This document shows, one piece after another, positions 1-7,595 of a stretch of 39,607 nt of DNA; position 1 is the first letter of the stretch; each line of letters begins with the position of its first letter. The notes under the pieces are model-generated. The model was given only the letters and a program-made list of their open reading frames with translations. It was not told where the DNA came from and made no database searches. The DNA is taken from contig DATLZA010000077.1 of the NCBI GenBank assembly GCA_035574235.1, positions 1-39,607 of the forward strand, in the 5' to 3' direction. Source of the DNA: Planctomycetota bacterium. GTDB lineage: Bacteria; Planctomycetota; MHYJ01; JACPRB01. Both the position numbers and the translations under genes were made by a program.

Positions 1-1143
1 GGCGTCGCCCTCGGGCCCCGAAGGCCCGCCGCTTTGGGATCGGGCGCGGAGGAAGGCGGCCAGCGCCGAAGCTTCCGTTTCGGTGAGGCCGAAGTCGGGC
101 ATTCCGATCCACGGATAATGCCTCGCCGGCGCCTTCAGGAACTCGCGGAGCGCTTCGGGGCGCCATTTGGCGGCCAGGTGAGAAAGGGGCACGCGAGAGG
201 AATCCGGCTCGCGGTCGGGTCGCGTGTGGCAACCGACGCAGCGGAGCTGGGCGAACAGGCGCCCTCCCTCGGCCACGGCCTCCGGCGCGGGCGCGGGCCC
301 CTCGGGCGGAGGCGTCCCGAGGGTCGCCAGAAACGCCGCCAGATCCGCCGCCTCCTGGGCGTCGAGGTCCGCGAACCGGGGCATGGAGGCGTCCGCGCGG
401 AAAGCCCGCGGGTTGTGGATCCATCGGGCCATCCATTCGGGCCGGAGGCGGGCCCCGACGTCCTTGAGCGACGGGCCCGCGAGTTCAGGCACGAGCCATC
501 CGGCGATTTTCGCCTTCCCGCCGTCTTCGAACGCGGGGTGGCATTGGAGGCAGCGCCGGGAGGTCAGCACCTCGAGTCCCCGGCGCAGGAGGTTCGGCCG
601 GGCGAGGGCGGGCGTCGCGGGGTCGTGGAAGACCGCGGGGGGGCCCACGGGTTCCCGCGGAAAATCCTGTGAAGACCAGGAGAGCCGGAAGAAGGCGTCC
701 CCTTCGGCGGGGCTGGAATAGCGGACGAGGAGGCGATTGCGGCCTTTCTTGAGGAAAACGGAGGTTCCCTGGACCTTCGAGAAATCGTCGCCCCGCGCTT
801 CCAGCGTCAAGGCGCCGTTGACGCGGACTTCAAGGGTGCCGCGGCCTGCGGCCGAGAAGGAGCAGTCGGTTCCGAGATCGACCGTGACGAATCCTTCGAA
901 GAGGGCCTCGAAGGGACCTGGGGCGAGGAAGGGGGTCGGGGAGCGCCCGGCCGGGACGTAGAGCGCCGCCAGCCGGGCGACGCGGGCGTCGGTTCCGGAG
1001 GCGGAACGGAACGTGACGGCGAGACCGGCGGCGAGCGGGAGAGGTTCCGGCGGGGCGGCTTCCTGCCGGCGGGCCGGGCTTCGCGCGGCGGCGGCCAGTC
1101 CGCCGGCGAGGGCCAGCCACAGAGCGAGGGGCGCGCTTTTCAC
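1..1143 (-). CDS. Exported PA14-like / diheme cytochrome c protein (partial, runs off left edge)
   Basis: The frame is open from a GTG at 1143 to the window edge, giving 381 residues without a stop. The N-terminus is a signal sequence (MKSAPLALWLALAGGLAAAA). Residues about 30-160 look like a PA14-type beta-sandwich (carbohydrate-binding fold) with a stretch GFVTVDLGTDCSFSAAGRG. Two c-type heme sites follow, CLQCH near residue 198 and CVGCH near residue 302, each in a small cytochrome c domain with downstream methionines (SMPRFADL, GMPDFGL) that could be axial ligands. Such proteins are common in Planctomycetota and are thought to act in periplasmic electron transfer with sugar oxidation; the substrate cannot be told here. 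A promoter at 1159-1188 supports this start. It lies downstream of the DUF1501 operon but is separated from it by a terminator. Confidence 0.8.
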   Translation of the reverse strand, partial: MKSAPLALWLALAGGLAAAARSPARRQEAAPPEPLPLAAGLAVTFRSASGTDARVARLAALYVPAGRSPTPFLAPGPFEALFEGFVTVDLGTDCSFSAAGRGTLEVRVNGALTLEARGDDFSKVQGTSVFLKKGRNRLLVRYSSPAEGDAFFRLSWSSQDFPREPVGPPAVFHDPATPALARPNLLRRGLEVLTSRRCLQCHPAFEDGGKAKIAGWLVPELAGPSLKDVGARLRPEWMARWIHNPRAFRADASMPRFADLDAQEAADLAAFLATLGTPPPEGPAPAPEAVAEGGRLFAQLRCVGCHTRPDREPDSSRVPLSHLAAKWRPEALREFLKAPARHYPWIGMPDFGLTETEASALAAFLRARSQSGGPSGPEGDA

Positions 1144-1158
1144 GGCGATGCGGAGGTC

Positions 1159-1188
1159 AGGATACCCTTGGAGGGCGAGGGTCGTCAA
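1159..1188 (-). promoter_or_regulatory. Sigma70-like promoter for the cytochrome c gene
   Basis: On the minus strand TTGACG (1188-1183) is followed by an 18-nt spacer and TATCCT (1164-1159). Transcription would start about 8 nt before the GTG at 1143, so the leader is very short and there is no Shine-Dalgarno. The TTG at 1188 that could extend the gene is the -35 box itself, which argues against the longer start. Confidence 0.55.
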
Positions 1189-1201
1189 TCTCCTCCGGGC
1201 G

Positions 1202-1237
1202 AAAAAAAGCCCCGGCCGGGAGGTGTCCCGGCCGGGG
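1202..1237 (-). terminator. Intrinsic terminator after the DUF1553-DUF1501 operon
   Basis: A perfect 12-bp GC-rich stem (1210-1221 paired with 1226-1237) with loop 1222-1225 is followed on the minus strand by seven T residues (complement of 1202-1208). It sits 22 bp past the stop of the DUF1501 gene. This is the clearest intrinsic terminator in the window. Confidence 0.9.
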
Positions 1238-1259
1238 CGCTCGGTTCCGCGGGGGCCTC

Positions 1260-2522
1260 TTACGAGAAGAGGCTCATGACCGGCTTGCCGCCCTTGACAT
1301 AGGGAATGTACCGGCCTTCCGTGTTGTACTTCTTCTTCGGGTCGATGCCGCACGCGTGATAGATCGTCGCGAAGAGATCGTAGATGCTGACCGGCTTGTT
1401 GCAGGCGTGGCCGTTGGGGCCCGTGTCGCCGTGGACGCGGCCGCCCTGGATGCCGCCGCCCGCCAGGACCACGCTGAAGCCGTTGGCCCAGTGGTCGCGT
1501 CCCTGGCCGCCGTTGATGTCCGGCGTGCGGCCGAACTCGCCGCACCAGAGAACCAGCGTCTCCTTGAGCATGTCCTTCTCGGCCAGATCCTTGATCAGGG
1601 TTCCCAGGCCGCGATCCACTTCCGGCACAAGGCGCTTGCAGCCGCCGGCGACGTCGTCGTGCATGTCCCAGCCGCCCAAGCCGATTTCGACGAAGGACAC
1701 TCCCGCCTGGACGAGGCGCCGGGCCAGGAGGCAGTTGATCCCGAACCGGCCGCCGTACTCCTTGACGAGTTCCGCCGGCTCCTCGCGGTAATTGAAGGCC
1801 TTCAGAAGCGGCGTGTTCATCACGTCTTCGGACTTCACGTACGCCGCTTCGACCTTGGCGACCTCCTTCTGCTGCCGCTTGGCCGCCCACTCCTTGTTCT
1901 GCTCCAGGAGGAGCTTGGCGCGCTCCTTGTCCCGGTTGGCATCCACCGTGCGGCGGATGTTCGGAATCGGGTTGTCGGCGTTATTGAGACGGAACGGCAG
2001 GTAATCCTCGCCGAAGACCGTGGACTGCGGAATGAGGGGCGGGTCGATGGCGATGAAGTGAGGCAGGGGGAAGTCCTTCGCGCCCTTCTCATAGGAAATG
2101 ACCGTGCCCGTCGCGGGGATCTCCAGCCCCTGGATGGGCTGCATCCCGATGTGCATGAGCGACGTGCCGCGCTCGTGGGCGCCCTCATGGGTGGCCATCG
2201 AGCGGATCACGGCCATGTGCTTGGCCTGCGAGGCGCAGATGGGCATCAGCTCGCTGAACTTGACCCCCGGCGCCGAGGTGTCGATGGGCTTGAACGGAGC
2301 CTTCGGCTTCGGGTCGAACGTCTCATACTGGGTGGGCCCGCCGCCCATCCACAGCATGATGACCGCCTTGGCCCCCTTGCCGGCGTTCTGCTTGGCCACG
2401 GTCTGCTGGGCCAGCGCCGAATGAGGCAGGGAAGCCGCCGCCAAGCCCGCTCCGGCCCCGAGGCTGAACCTCAGGAAATGCCGCCGGCTGAAGGCGGGCA
2501 CGCAGTGTTCGCACTTGAGCAT
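1260..2522 (-). CDS. DUF1501 family protein, Tat-exported
   Basis: The 420-residue product starts with a twin-arginine signal (SRRHFLRF, then a hydrophobic stretch ending ALAQ). It carries the family's conserved segments: an aspartate/histidine-rich sulfatase-like core (GGWDMHDD, GEFGRTPDINGGQGRDHW) and a C-terminal DLFATIYHACGIDP. DUF1501 proteins belong to the alkaline phosphatase/sulfatase-like superfamily, and their substrate is unknown. They are almost always encoded beside DUF1549/DUF1553 proteins in Planctomycetota and Verrucomicrobiota, as here (43-bp gap). Earlier in-frame ATGs exist at 2537 and 2528. I chose 2522 because GGAGGGG (2535-2529) lies 6 nt upstream. Export of a folded, metal-loaded protein via Tat is inferred. 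Confidence 0.93.
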   Translation of the reverse strand: MLKCEHCVPAFSRRHFLRFSLGAGAGLAAASLPHSALAQQTVAKQNAGKGAKAVIMLWMGGGPTQYETFDPKPKAPFKPIDTSAPGVKFSELMPICASQAKHMAVIRSMATHEGAHERGTSLMHIGMQPIQGLEIPATGTVISYEKGAKDFPLPHFIAIDPPLIPQSTVFGEDYLPFRLNNADNPIPNIRRTVDANRDKERAKLLLEQNKEWAAKRQQKEVAKVEAAYVKSEDVMNTPLLKAFNYREEPAELVKEYGGRFGINCLLARRLVQAGVSFVEIGLGGWDMHDDVAGGCKRLVPEVDRGLGTLIKDLAEKDMLKETLVLWCGEFGRTPDINGGQGRDHWANGFSVVLAGGGIQGGRVHGDTGPNGHACNKPVSIYDLFATIYHACGIDPKKKYNTEGRYIPYVKGGKPVMSLFS

Positions 2523-2565
2523 TCGCATCCCCTCCAACGTTATGTTCTCAGATCCCTTTTTTCCA

Positions 2566-4155
2566 TCAGTGACGCGTGACGAATTCCGTGCTGTTCAGGA
2601 GCGTCCAGTAGGCGTCCTCCCACCCCGAGCCCGGGTGCTGCTTGACGAAGGCCGCATACCGCGCCTTCTCGGCATCCGTGGGCTTGCGGGAAAGAGCCGC
2701 CAAGAACATCTCCTCGACCTTCTGCTCGTCCGTCCCCTGCATGCTCTTGATGCGGGAGAGGACGCCCCCGCCGGAGATCCAGCTCATGATCTCCTGGTTG
2801 TTCCGCAGGAGCAGCGCCTGGCGCGCGTTGCCCGGAAGGGGGGTCGTCTCGCACCAGATCGCTCCGGCGGGGAAGAGCGACTGCACCATCTGGAGCACCC
2901 GGCCGATGTTGCGCTCGGGCGCGCCCTTGGTGGCCACGAGAATCGAATTGATGAGCTGCTCCCCGCTGAGCTGCTGGATGGTCCCGCGCGAGAAGTCCAC
3001 CTTCGCGTAGGTGCCGTCCGCCTCGCAGGAGAGCTGATAGACCTGCGAGTTGCAGATGGCCCGCACCAGATGCTTGACCGAGTAGCCGTTCTGGATCAGG
3101 TCCCGGGCCAAGGCGTCGAGAACTCCGTTGACGACCGGCTTGTTCCTCCGGGCCGCGAAGTCGTCCACCGGATGGACGACGCCCCGTCCGAAGAGCCAGC
3201 CCCACACGCGATTGGCCAGCGCGCGCGGAAGCTGGGTGTTGCCCTTGTTCGTCATGAGCTGGACCAGGATCTTCACGCGATCCACGCCGGGGCCCGGAGG
3301 CGCCTGCCCGCCGAAAAGGAAGATCGGCTTGGCCGCGCCGCCCGACTTGGACTTCTTGACGATATCGCTGTCGATTTCCACGTCGTTGATCATCGCCTCG
3401 CCTTCATCGGCGTACTTGATCTCGACGTGCTCGACGGCGTCCTTCTCGCTGGAATTGCCGTAGCCGCGGGCCCGCATGCGGGCGTTGAAGGCCGCCAAGC
3501 CGTAGAAGTGCTCCACCGTCCAGTTGTCGAACGGATGGTCGTGGCACTTGGCGCACAGGAGGCGGATCCCCAGCATGTGCCGCGCCACGTTGTTGGCGAA
3601 CTCGCTGACGGGCCCTTCTTCATTGTAGAAGGACAGCTTGTAGGCCAGGGCCGGGTCTCCTTCGTCCGTCCCGCGGGCGTCCAGCATGGCCGCCACGATG
3701 TCGGTCCAGGGACGATCCTTCTGGAGCTGGAGCTTGAACCAGCGGATGAAGTCTCCCATGATCCGATCGCGCGCCGCCTTCGAGAGCTTCGGCATCGTGT
3801 CCATCTTGACGTCGTGGTAGTTGCCGAAGAAGGCTTCCGCGAACCGGCGCGACCAGAAGTCCGCCCACGCTTCGGTGTTCAGGAGTTCGTCGATCTTGGC
3901 GACGCGCTTGTTCGGATTCGTGTCGGCGAGGAACGCCTTCACCTCCTCGAGATTGGGCGGATAGCCCACGAGGTCCAGCATGACGCGGCGCAGGAACTCG
4001 CCGTCGTCCGCCGGACGCGCCTTGCGCGAGATCGCGCTGTCGATGGATGAACTGACGGCCGGCTTCCTCGGTTCGGACTGCGTCTGCAAATCCGCCGCGG
4101 AGCCGGCCAGGAAGAGGAGCAGGAGCGCTCCCGCCCCAACCTTGAAAGCCCTCAT
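2566..4155 (-). CDS. DUF1549/DUF1553 domain protein, short form
   Basis: The product has 529 residues with a signal sequence (MRAFKVGAGALLLLFLAGSA). The DUF1549 half holds the typical RRVMLDLVGYPPNLEEVKAF and a CAKCHDHPFDNW motif with Cys at about residue 201. The DUF1553 half holds ALANRVWGWLFGRGVVHPVDDF and NNQEIMSWISGG. CxxCH here is a family hallmark that may or may not bind heme. Most planctomycete relatives are longer because of an N-terminal PSCyt1 cytochrome domain and often a sugar-binding domain; both are missing here. The start at 4155 (not 4188) is set by GGAGGGG with a 7-nt gap. It forms an operon with the downstream DUF1501 gene. The function is unknown, with a role in polysaccharide or sulfated-glycan use often suggested from context. 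Confidence 0.92.
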   Translation of the reverse strand: MRAFKVGAGALLLLFLAGSAADLQTQSEPRKPAVSSSIDSAISRKARPADDGEFLRRVMLDLVGYPPNLEEVKAFLADTNPNKRVAKIDELLNTEAWADFWSRRFAEAFFGNYHDVKMDTMPKLSKAARDRIMGDFIRWFKLQLQKDRPWTDIVAAMLDARGTDEGDPALAYKLSFYNEEGPVSEFANNVARHMLGIRLLCAKCHDHPFDNWTVEHFYGLAAFNARMRARGYGNSSEKDAVEHVEIKYADEGEAMINDVEIDSDIVKKSKSGGAAKPIFLFGGQAPPGPGVDRVKILVQLMTNKGNTQLPRALANRVWGWLFGRGVVHPVDDFAARRNKPVVNGVLDALARDLIQNGYSVKHLVRAICNSQVYQLSCEADGTYAKVDFSRGTIQQLSGEQLINSILVATKGAPERNIGRVLQMVQSLFPAGAIWCETTPLPGNARQALLLRNNQEIMSWISGGGVLSRIKSMQGTDEQKVEEMFLAALSRKPTDAEKARYAAFVKQHPGSGWEDAYWTLLNSTEFVTRH

Positions 4156-4276
4156 CGCAGATCCCCTCCAACAAAACCCTTGCTCCATATTTCTAACACT
4201 CCATCCCCCCCGGAATTTTCAAAAGCGCGTCATCTCGGAAGCTCCGTCCGGCGCTCCCGTAAATCCTAACATCCAG

Positions 4277-4300
4277 ACGGAGGAAACGAGCCTCCTCCGT
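4277..4300 (-). terminator. Possible weak terminator hairpin after the btpA-like gene
   Basis: ACGGAGGA (4277-4284) and TCCTCCGT (4293-4300) form a perfect 8-bp stem with an 8-nt loop, 12 bp beyond the minus-strand stop at 4313. There is no T-run after it on the minus strand, so termination is only a guess. Confidence 0.3.
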
Positions 4301-4312
4301 GCAAAATGGACT

Positions 4313-5110
4313 CTACGGAGCCGCTCCTCGCCGCCCCCGGATCGCGCGCGCCAGGGCGCGGACCCGAACCGGATCCACGGGCCCTTCGGTCCTTCCCCCT
4401 CTTTTGAGCGCCGTTCCGACGATGAATCCGTCCGCCTCGCGGAAGCGCCCCACGTTTTCGGGAGAAACTCCGCTGGCCACGTACACGGGCCGATCGGGCA
4501 CCGCCCGCCGCACGGCGCTCAGCTGCTGCGGGTCCGGCGGGGCGCCCGTTTCCGGTCCCGTCACCAGAAGGACGTCCGCCAGCCCGCGGTAGGCGACCTC
4601 GCGCGCGGCGGCCGTCAGGTCGCCGCCCCCCGCCGGCCGGGCGTGCTTAACCCACACGTCCGCGAACACCGCCGCGCGACATCCGATCGAGCGCCGATAG
4701 CGCAGCGTCTCGTGCGCGCGACCGTCGATCTGGCCCTGGTCCGTAAACGCCGTCCCCACGTGCACGTTCACCCGGATGAAGTCCGCTCCCGAAGCCAGGG
4801 CCGCCGCCAGCGCCGCTTGGGCGTCGTTGCGCAGGACGTTGACCCCCACGGGCAGGCCGGTCGCGCGGCGCGCCTCCAGGGCCGCCACGGCCAGAAGCGC
4901 CGGAACGTGCGGTTCCACCTCCCCAGGCGCGAACGGAGCGTCGCCGAAGTTCTCCAAGAGCAGCCCGTCCGCTCCGCCCCGGGCCAAGGCCCGCGCGTCC
5001 GCGACCGCCCGTTCCAGGACCTCGTGTGGGCGGCGCGCCCGGGGCGAGCCCGGCAGCGGCGGAAGATGAATCATGCCGATCAGGGGCCGCCGCGCCGCGA
5101 AGATCTTCAC
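4313..5110 (-). CDS. BtpA/SgcQ family TIM-barrel protein
   Basis: The 265-residue product begins MKIFAARRPLIGMIHLPPLP, the hallmark opening of BtpA, followed by GGADGLLLENFGDAPF, VNVLRNDAQAALAAA, FIRVNVHVGTAFTDQG and a C-terminal VYVASGVSPENVGRFREADG. In cyanobacteria BtpA stabilises photosystem I, but relatives in non-photosynthetic bacteria (SgcQ) have an uncharacterised, probably enzymatic, TIM-barrel role. Nothing here points to photosynthesis, so the gene symbol is left open. The GTG start at 5110 has no Shine-Dalgarno. A perfect TATAAT ends 8 nt before it, which fits a leaderless transcript. The gene is divergent from the TPR gene at 5217. Confidence 0.88.
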   Translation of the reverse strand: MKIFAARRPLIGMIHLPPLPGSPRARRPHEVLERAVADARALARGGADGLLLENFGDAPFAPGEVEPHVPALLAVAALEARRATGLPVGVNVLRNDAQAALAAALASGADFIRVNVHVGTAFTDQGQIDGRAHETLRYRRSIGCRAAVFADVWVKHARPAGGGDLTAAAREVAYRGLADVLLVTGPETGAPPDPQQLSAVRRAVPDRPVYVASGVSPENVGRFREADGFIVGTALKRGGRTEGPVDPVRVRALARAIRGRRGAAP

Positions 5111-5118
5111 CGCGCCGG

Positions 5119-5124
5119 ATTATA
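5119..5124 (-). promoter_or_regulatory. -10 box for the BtpA-family gene (leaderless)
   Basis: TATAAT on the minus strand lies 8 nt before the GTG start at 5110, so the predicted transcript begins at or next to the start codon. A possible TTGAAT -35 lies at 5145-5140 with a short 15-nt spacer. Confidence 0.6.
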
Positions 5125-5155
5125 GCGCCCCGCGGGTCCATTCAAGGTTTTCCGC

Positions 5156-5184
5156 TTGACTCCGCCCGGGACCCGCCTTATGGT
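5156..5184 (+). promoter_or_regulatory. Sigma70-like promoter for the TPR gene
   Basis: TTGACT (5156-5161), a 17-nt spacer and TATGGT (5179-5184). The predicted leader of about 25 nt includes AAGGAGAGG ahead of the ATG at 5217, so this gene is expressed in the usual leadered way, unlike its divergent neighbour. Confidence 0.65.
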
Positions 5185-5216
5185 GGCTTGAGGCGAGCCG
5201 AAGGAGAGGAACTCTC

Positions 5217-7058
5217 ATGGCACGCCTTCGCCGCCGCCCCCGTCTCACGGCTCCTCCCGCCGCCCGTCCCGCCCGCCGTCCGGCCGCCCCTGTCGAAGGC
5301 AACCTCGGCATCCCTCAGTGGACCGACCTCATCCGCGAGTTTCCGGATTACACGCAGGCCTATGTCGAACGGGGCATTCTCCTCTATAAAACGGGACGGT
5401 TCGACAACGCCCTCTATGACTTCAACATGGCCCTCCGCCTGGAGCCCGAACTTCCCAAGGCTCTCTACTGGCGCGGCCTGACCCTTCTGGCGTTCCGGCG
5501 TTTCAAGGAAGCCGCCGCGGACTTCCGGCGCTGTGTGGCCCGGGATCCGTCCAACGCGGATGCCGCCTTCCAGGCCGCCGCGGCCCTGATCGAGATGGGC
5601 GATCTCGACACGGCGCTCGAGCTTTTGGATCAAGCCGTGACGCGGAAGCCCGATCACGCCCGCGCCCTTGCGCTGCGCGGCGAGCTTCGACTGCGGCGAC
5701 GCGACTTCGAGGGCGCCGAAGCGGACCTCTCCGCCGCGCTCGAGCGCGATCCCAAGAACGCCGCCGCCCTGGCTCACCGTGCCCAAGTCCATCTGGTTCG
5801 CGGCAACTACGGACGCGCGCTCGACGACCTCAACGCCGCGATCGCTCTCGATCCCGCCCAGGCCGGACCGTTCCACGATCGGGGAGTCATCGCCCTTCGG
5901 CGCAAGGACTACGCGGCCGCCCTGGGGGACCTCGAGAAGGCCATGGCCCTCGATCGCGCGATCCCCATCGACCCGCGCTATGCGGAGGCCTACCTGGACC
6001 GCGCGCGCCAGGCCGCCCGCTCGGGTCGCCTGGACGAGGCCATCGACTCCTATCAGGCGGCCCTTTCGCTGGACCCCGAAAGCGTGCCCGCCGCGGAGGC
6101 CGCCGAGTGCCGCCGACGCCGCGCGGCGGCCGCCCTGGAGAAAGGAGCCTTGGATGCCGCCGTGGCCGACTTCGAGGAGGCCGAAAGGCTCCAGCCGGCC
6201 GGATCGCCCCAGCCGCTCTTCGCGGACGCGCTTCGCCGCCGGGCCGCCGCCCGGACCGCCCAGGGCGCTCACGACGAGGCCCTGGCGGACCTGACCCGCG
6301 CCCTCGCCTTCAAGCCGGACCTCGCGCTCGATCCCGCCCTGGCGCCCTCCTTCACCCACCGCGGCCGGATGCGCGTGGAGGCCGGACAGTTCGCCGACGC
6401 CATCGCCGACCTCACGCGGGCGATCTCGCTGGCCCCGTCCGATCCGGCGCCGCGCGAGCTCCGCGCCGCCGCCTACTTCCAGTCCGGAGAGCACGAGCGG
6501 GCCGCCGGAGACCTCGAAATCGCCCTCCGGCTGAAACCCGACTACCCGCTGGATCCGACGCTTCTTATGGCCTTCGCCGAGCGCGGCCGCGCCCGTCTGA
6601 AGCGGGGAGACGTCCTCGGCGCGGCGGGCGATTTCGAGGTCGCCTCCCGCGTGGATCCCGACCTGCGCCGCGATCCGGCCTACGCCCAGGCGCTTCTGGG
6701 CCGGGCCACCGCCTTCCTCGAGCAGCGCAAGTTCGAGGCGGCGTTGGCCGACCTGGAGCGGGCGCTCGAGATTCAGCCGGATCTTCGCGTACCTCCGGGC
6801 GTGGCGGCCGCCTACGTGGCCCGCGCCCAAGTCCGCGCCGAGAAGGGCAAGGCGGACCTCGCTCTGGCGGACCTGGGCCGCGCCCTGGAACTGGACCCCC
6901 AAAGCGCCGCCGCTTACGCCCTACGGGCCGCGATTCGGCGCGACCGCATGGATTACGCGGACGCGCTGGCCGATTACCGACAGGCCGTGCGGCTGGATCC
7001 CGCCCGGGCCGCAACCCTCCGGGCGGACATCGCCGGGCTCGAGTCGATGCTCAAGTAG
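5217..7058 (+). CDS. Large TPR-repeat protein
   Basis: The 613-residue product has an Arg/Ala/Pro-rich N-terminus (residues 1-27) with no signal peptide, then TPR units to the end (for example AYVERGILLYKTGRFDNALYDFNMALRLEP). The C-terminal half mixes standard 34-residue units with 40-residue units carrying a six-residue insert at the repeat boundary (DLALDP, DYPLDP, DLRRDP, DLRVPP). TPR arrays are protein-binding scaffolds; no catalytic domain is present and the partner is unknown. It is probably cytoplasmic and basic at the N-terminus, so nucleic-acid or membrane contact is possible. The ATG at 5217 is supported by GGAGAGG 7 nt upstream and by the promoter at 5156-5184. Confidence 0.9.
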   Translation: MARLRRRPRLTAPPAARPARRPAAPVEGNLGIPQWTDLIREFPDYTQAYVERGILLYKTGRFDNALYDFNMALRLEPELPKALYWRGLTLLAFRRFKEAAADFRRCVARDPSNADAAFQAAAALIEMGDLDTALELLDQAVTRKPDHARALALRGELRLRRRDFEGAEADLSAALERDPKNAAALAHRAQVHLVRGNYGRALDDLNAAIALDPAQAGPFHDRGVIALRRKDYAAALGDLEKAMALDRAIPIDPRYAEAYLDRARQAARSGRLDEAIDSYQAALSLDPESVPAAEAAECRRRRAAAALEKGALDAAVADFEEAERLQPAGSPQPLFADALRRRAAARTAQGAHDEALADLTRALAFKPDLALDPALAPSFTHRGRMRVEAGQFADAIADLTRAISLAPSDPAPRELRAAAYFQSGEHERAAGDLEIALRLKPDYPLDPTLLMAFAERGRARLKRGDVLGAAGDFEVASRVDPDLRRDPAYAQALLGRATAFLEQRKFEAALADLERALEIQPDLRVPPGVAAAYVARAQVRAEKGKADLALADLGRALELDPQSAAAYALRAAIRRDRMDYADALADYRQAVRLDPARAATLRADIAGLESMLK

Positions 7059-7059
7059 G

Positions 7060-7098
7060 CCCCGCTCGCGGGGAACGCGCCCGCTCTATTGGAGCGGG
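7060..7098. terminator. Two inverted repeats between convergent genes
   Basis: CCCCG-CTCG-CGGGG (7060-7073) lies just after the TPR stop codon. CCCGCTC-TATTG-GAGCGGG (7080-7098) spans the stop codon of the minus-strand PC4-like gene. Neither has a T-run, so they may be weak or factor-assisted terminators, or mRNA 3'-end stabilisers. Confidence 0.35.
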
Positions 7099-7373
7099 AG
7101 CGTCCCGGGCGCCGGCTTGGCCGGACCGCCCGCCTCGAGCGCCTCCGTGAGCACGTCCCGCAGCAGATCCATCTGGGCGCGGTCGCTCAGGCGGATTCCC
7201 CGCCGCGTGAAGCCTTCGAACGCGTCCGAGCTGACGTACTCGCGGATGTCCAGGGAAGGATCGGAGCCCGGCTTTTTCGGATTCTGAAGCAGGCGGATGC
7301 GGTACTTTCCGACGGGCGCGAACTCGCGGACGACCTCCTCCTTCGCCAGGGGCTTCTGGGTCTTCTTCTCCAC
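7086..7373 (-). CDS. Small PC4-like (p15/YdbC-type) nucleic-acid-binding protein
   Basis: The 95-residue product contains KYRIRLLQNPKKPGSDPSLD followed by IREYVSSDAFEGFTRRGIRLS. This has the length, charge pattern and strand order of PC4/YdbC-type domains (beta-strands, then an amphipathic helix RAQMDLLRDVLTEALEAG). Proteins of this fold bind single-stranded DNA or RNA as dimers and act in transcription or repair in the systems studied. The GTG start at 7373 is chosen because AGGAG lies 7 nt upstream and the PC4-like sequence begins soon after. An ATG at 7451 in the same frame has no ribosome-binding site and would add an Arg-rich tail that looks like GC-rich non-coding sequence. The fold assignment is by pattern only. 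Confidence 0.7.
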   Translation of the reverse strand: MEKKTQKPLAKEEVVREFAPVGKYRIRLLQNPKKPGSDPSLDIREYVSSDAFEGFTRRGIRLSDRAQMDLLRDVLTEALEAGGPAKPAPGTLPLQ

Positions 7374-7512
7374 GGCTCTTCTCCTGAAAGTCTTTTCTCT
7401 CGGGCGCCGGGCCGGCCGCCGTGGCCGCGCCTCCGACGGCGCCCGCGCCATGAAGAGCAACGGCCGTGCCAAGGACGCTTCCGGGGGAAGACGTGCGCAC
7501 CGGCCGAGGCGT

Positions 7513-7527
7513 GTTACGTTCCGTAAC
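7513..7527. promoter_or_regulatory. Palindrome in divergent intergenic region, candidate operator
   Basis: GTTACG-TTC-CGTAAC is a perfect 6+3+6 palindrome in the 222-bp gap between the PC4-like gene (minus) and the SGNH/heme fusion gene (plus), about 40 bp upstream of the plus-strand -10 box. It is one of the few A/T-containing spots here. Nothing else recognisable is in the gap. The regulator is unknown. Confidence 0.35.
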
Positions 7528-7565
7528 GCGAGTAACCCCGGCGTCGAGATTCGCCGCCGGAACCG

Positions 7566-7571
7566 TACAAT
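7566..7571 (+). promoter_or_regulatory. -10 box for the SGNH/dehydrogenase/heme gene
   Basis: TACAAT ends 24 nt before the ATG at 7596. The short leader carries GGAGG 6 nt before the start codon. No clear -35 is seen. Confidence 0.5.
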
Positions 7572-7595
7572 AGCGGGATCCTTCGGAGGCGGATC

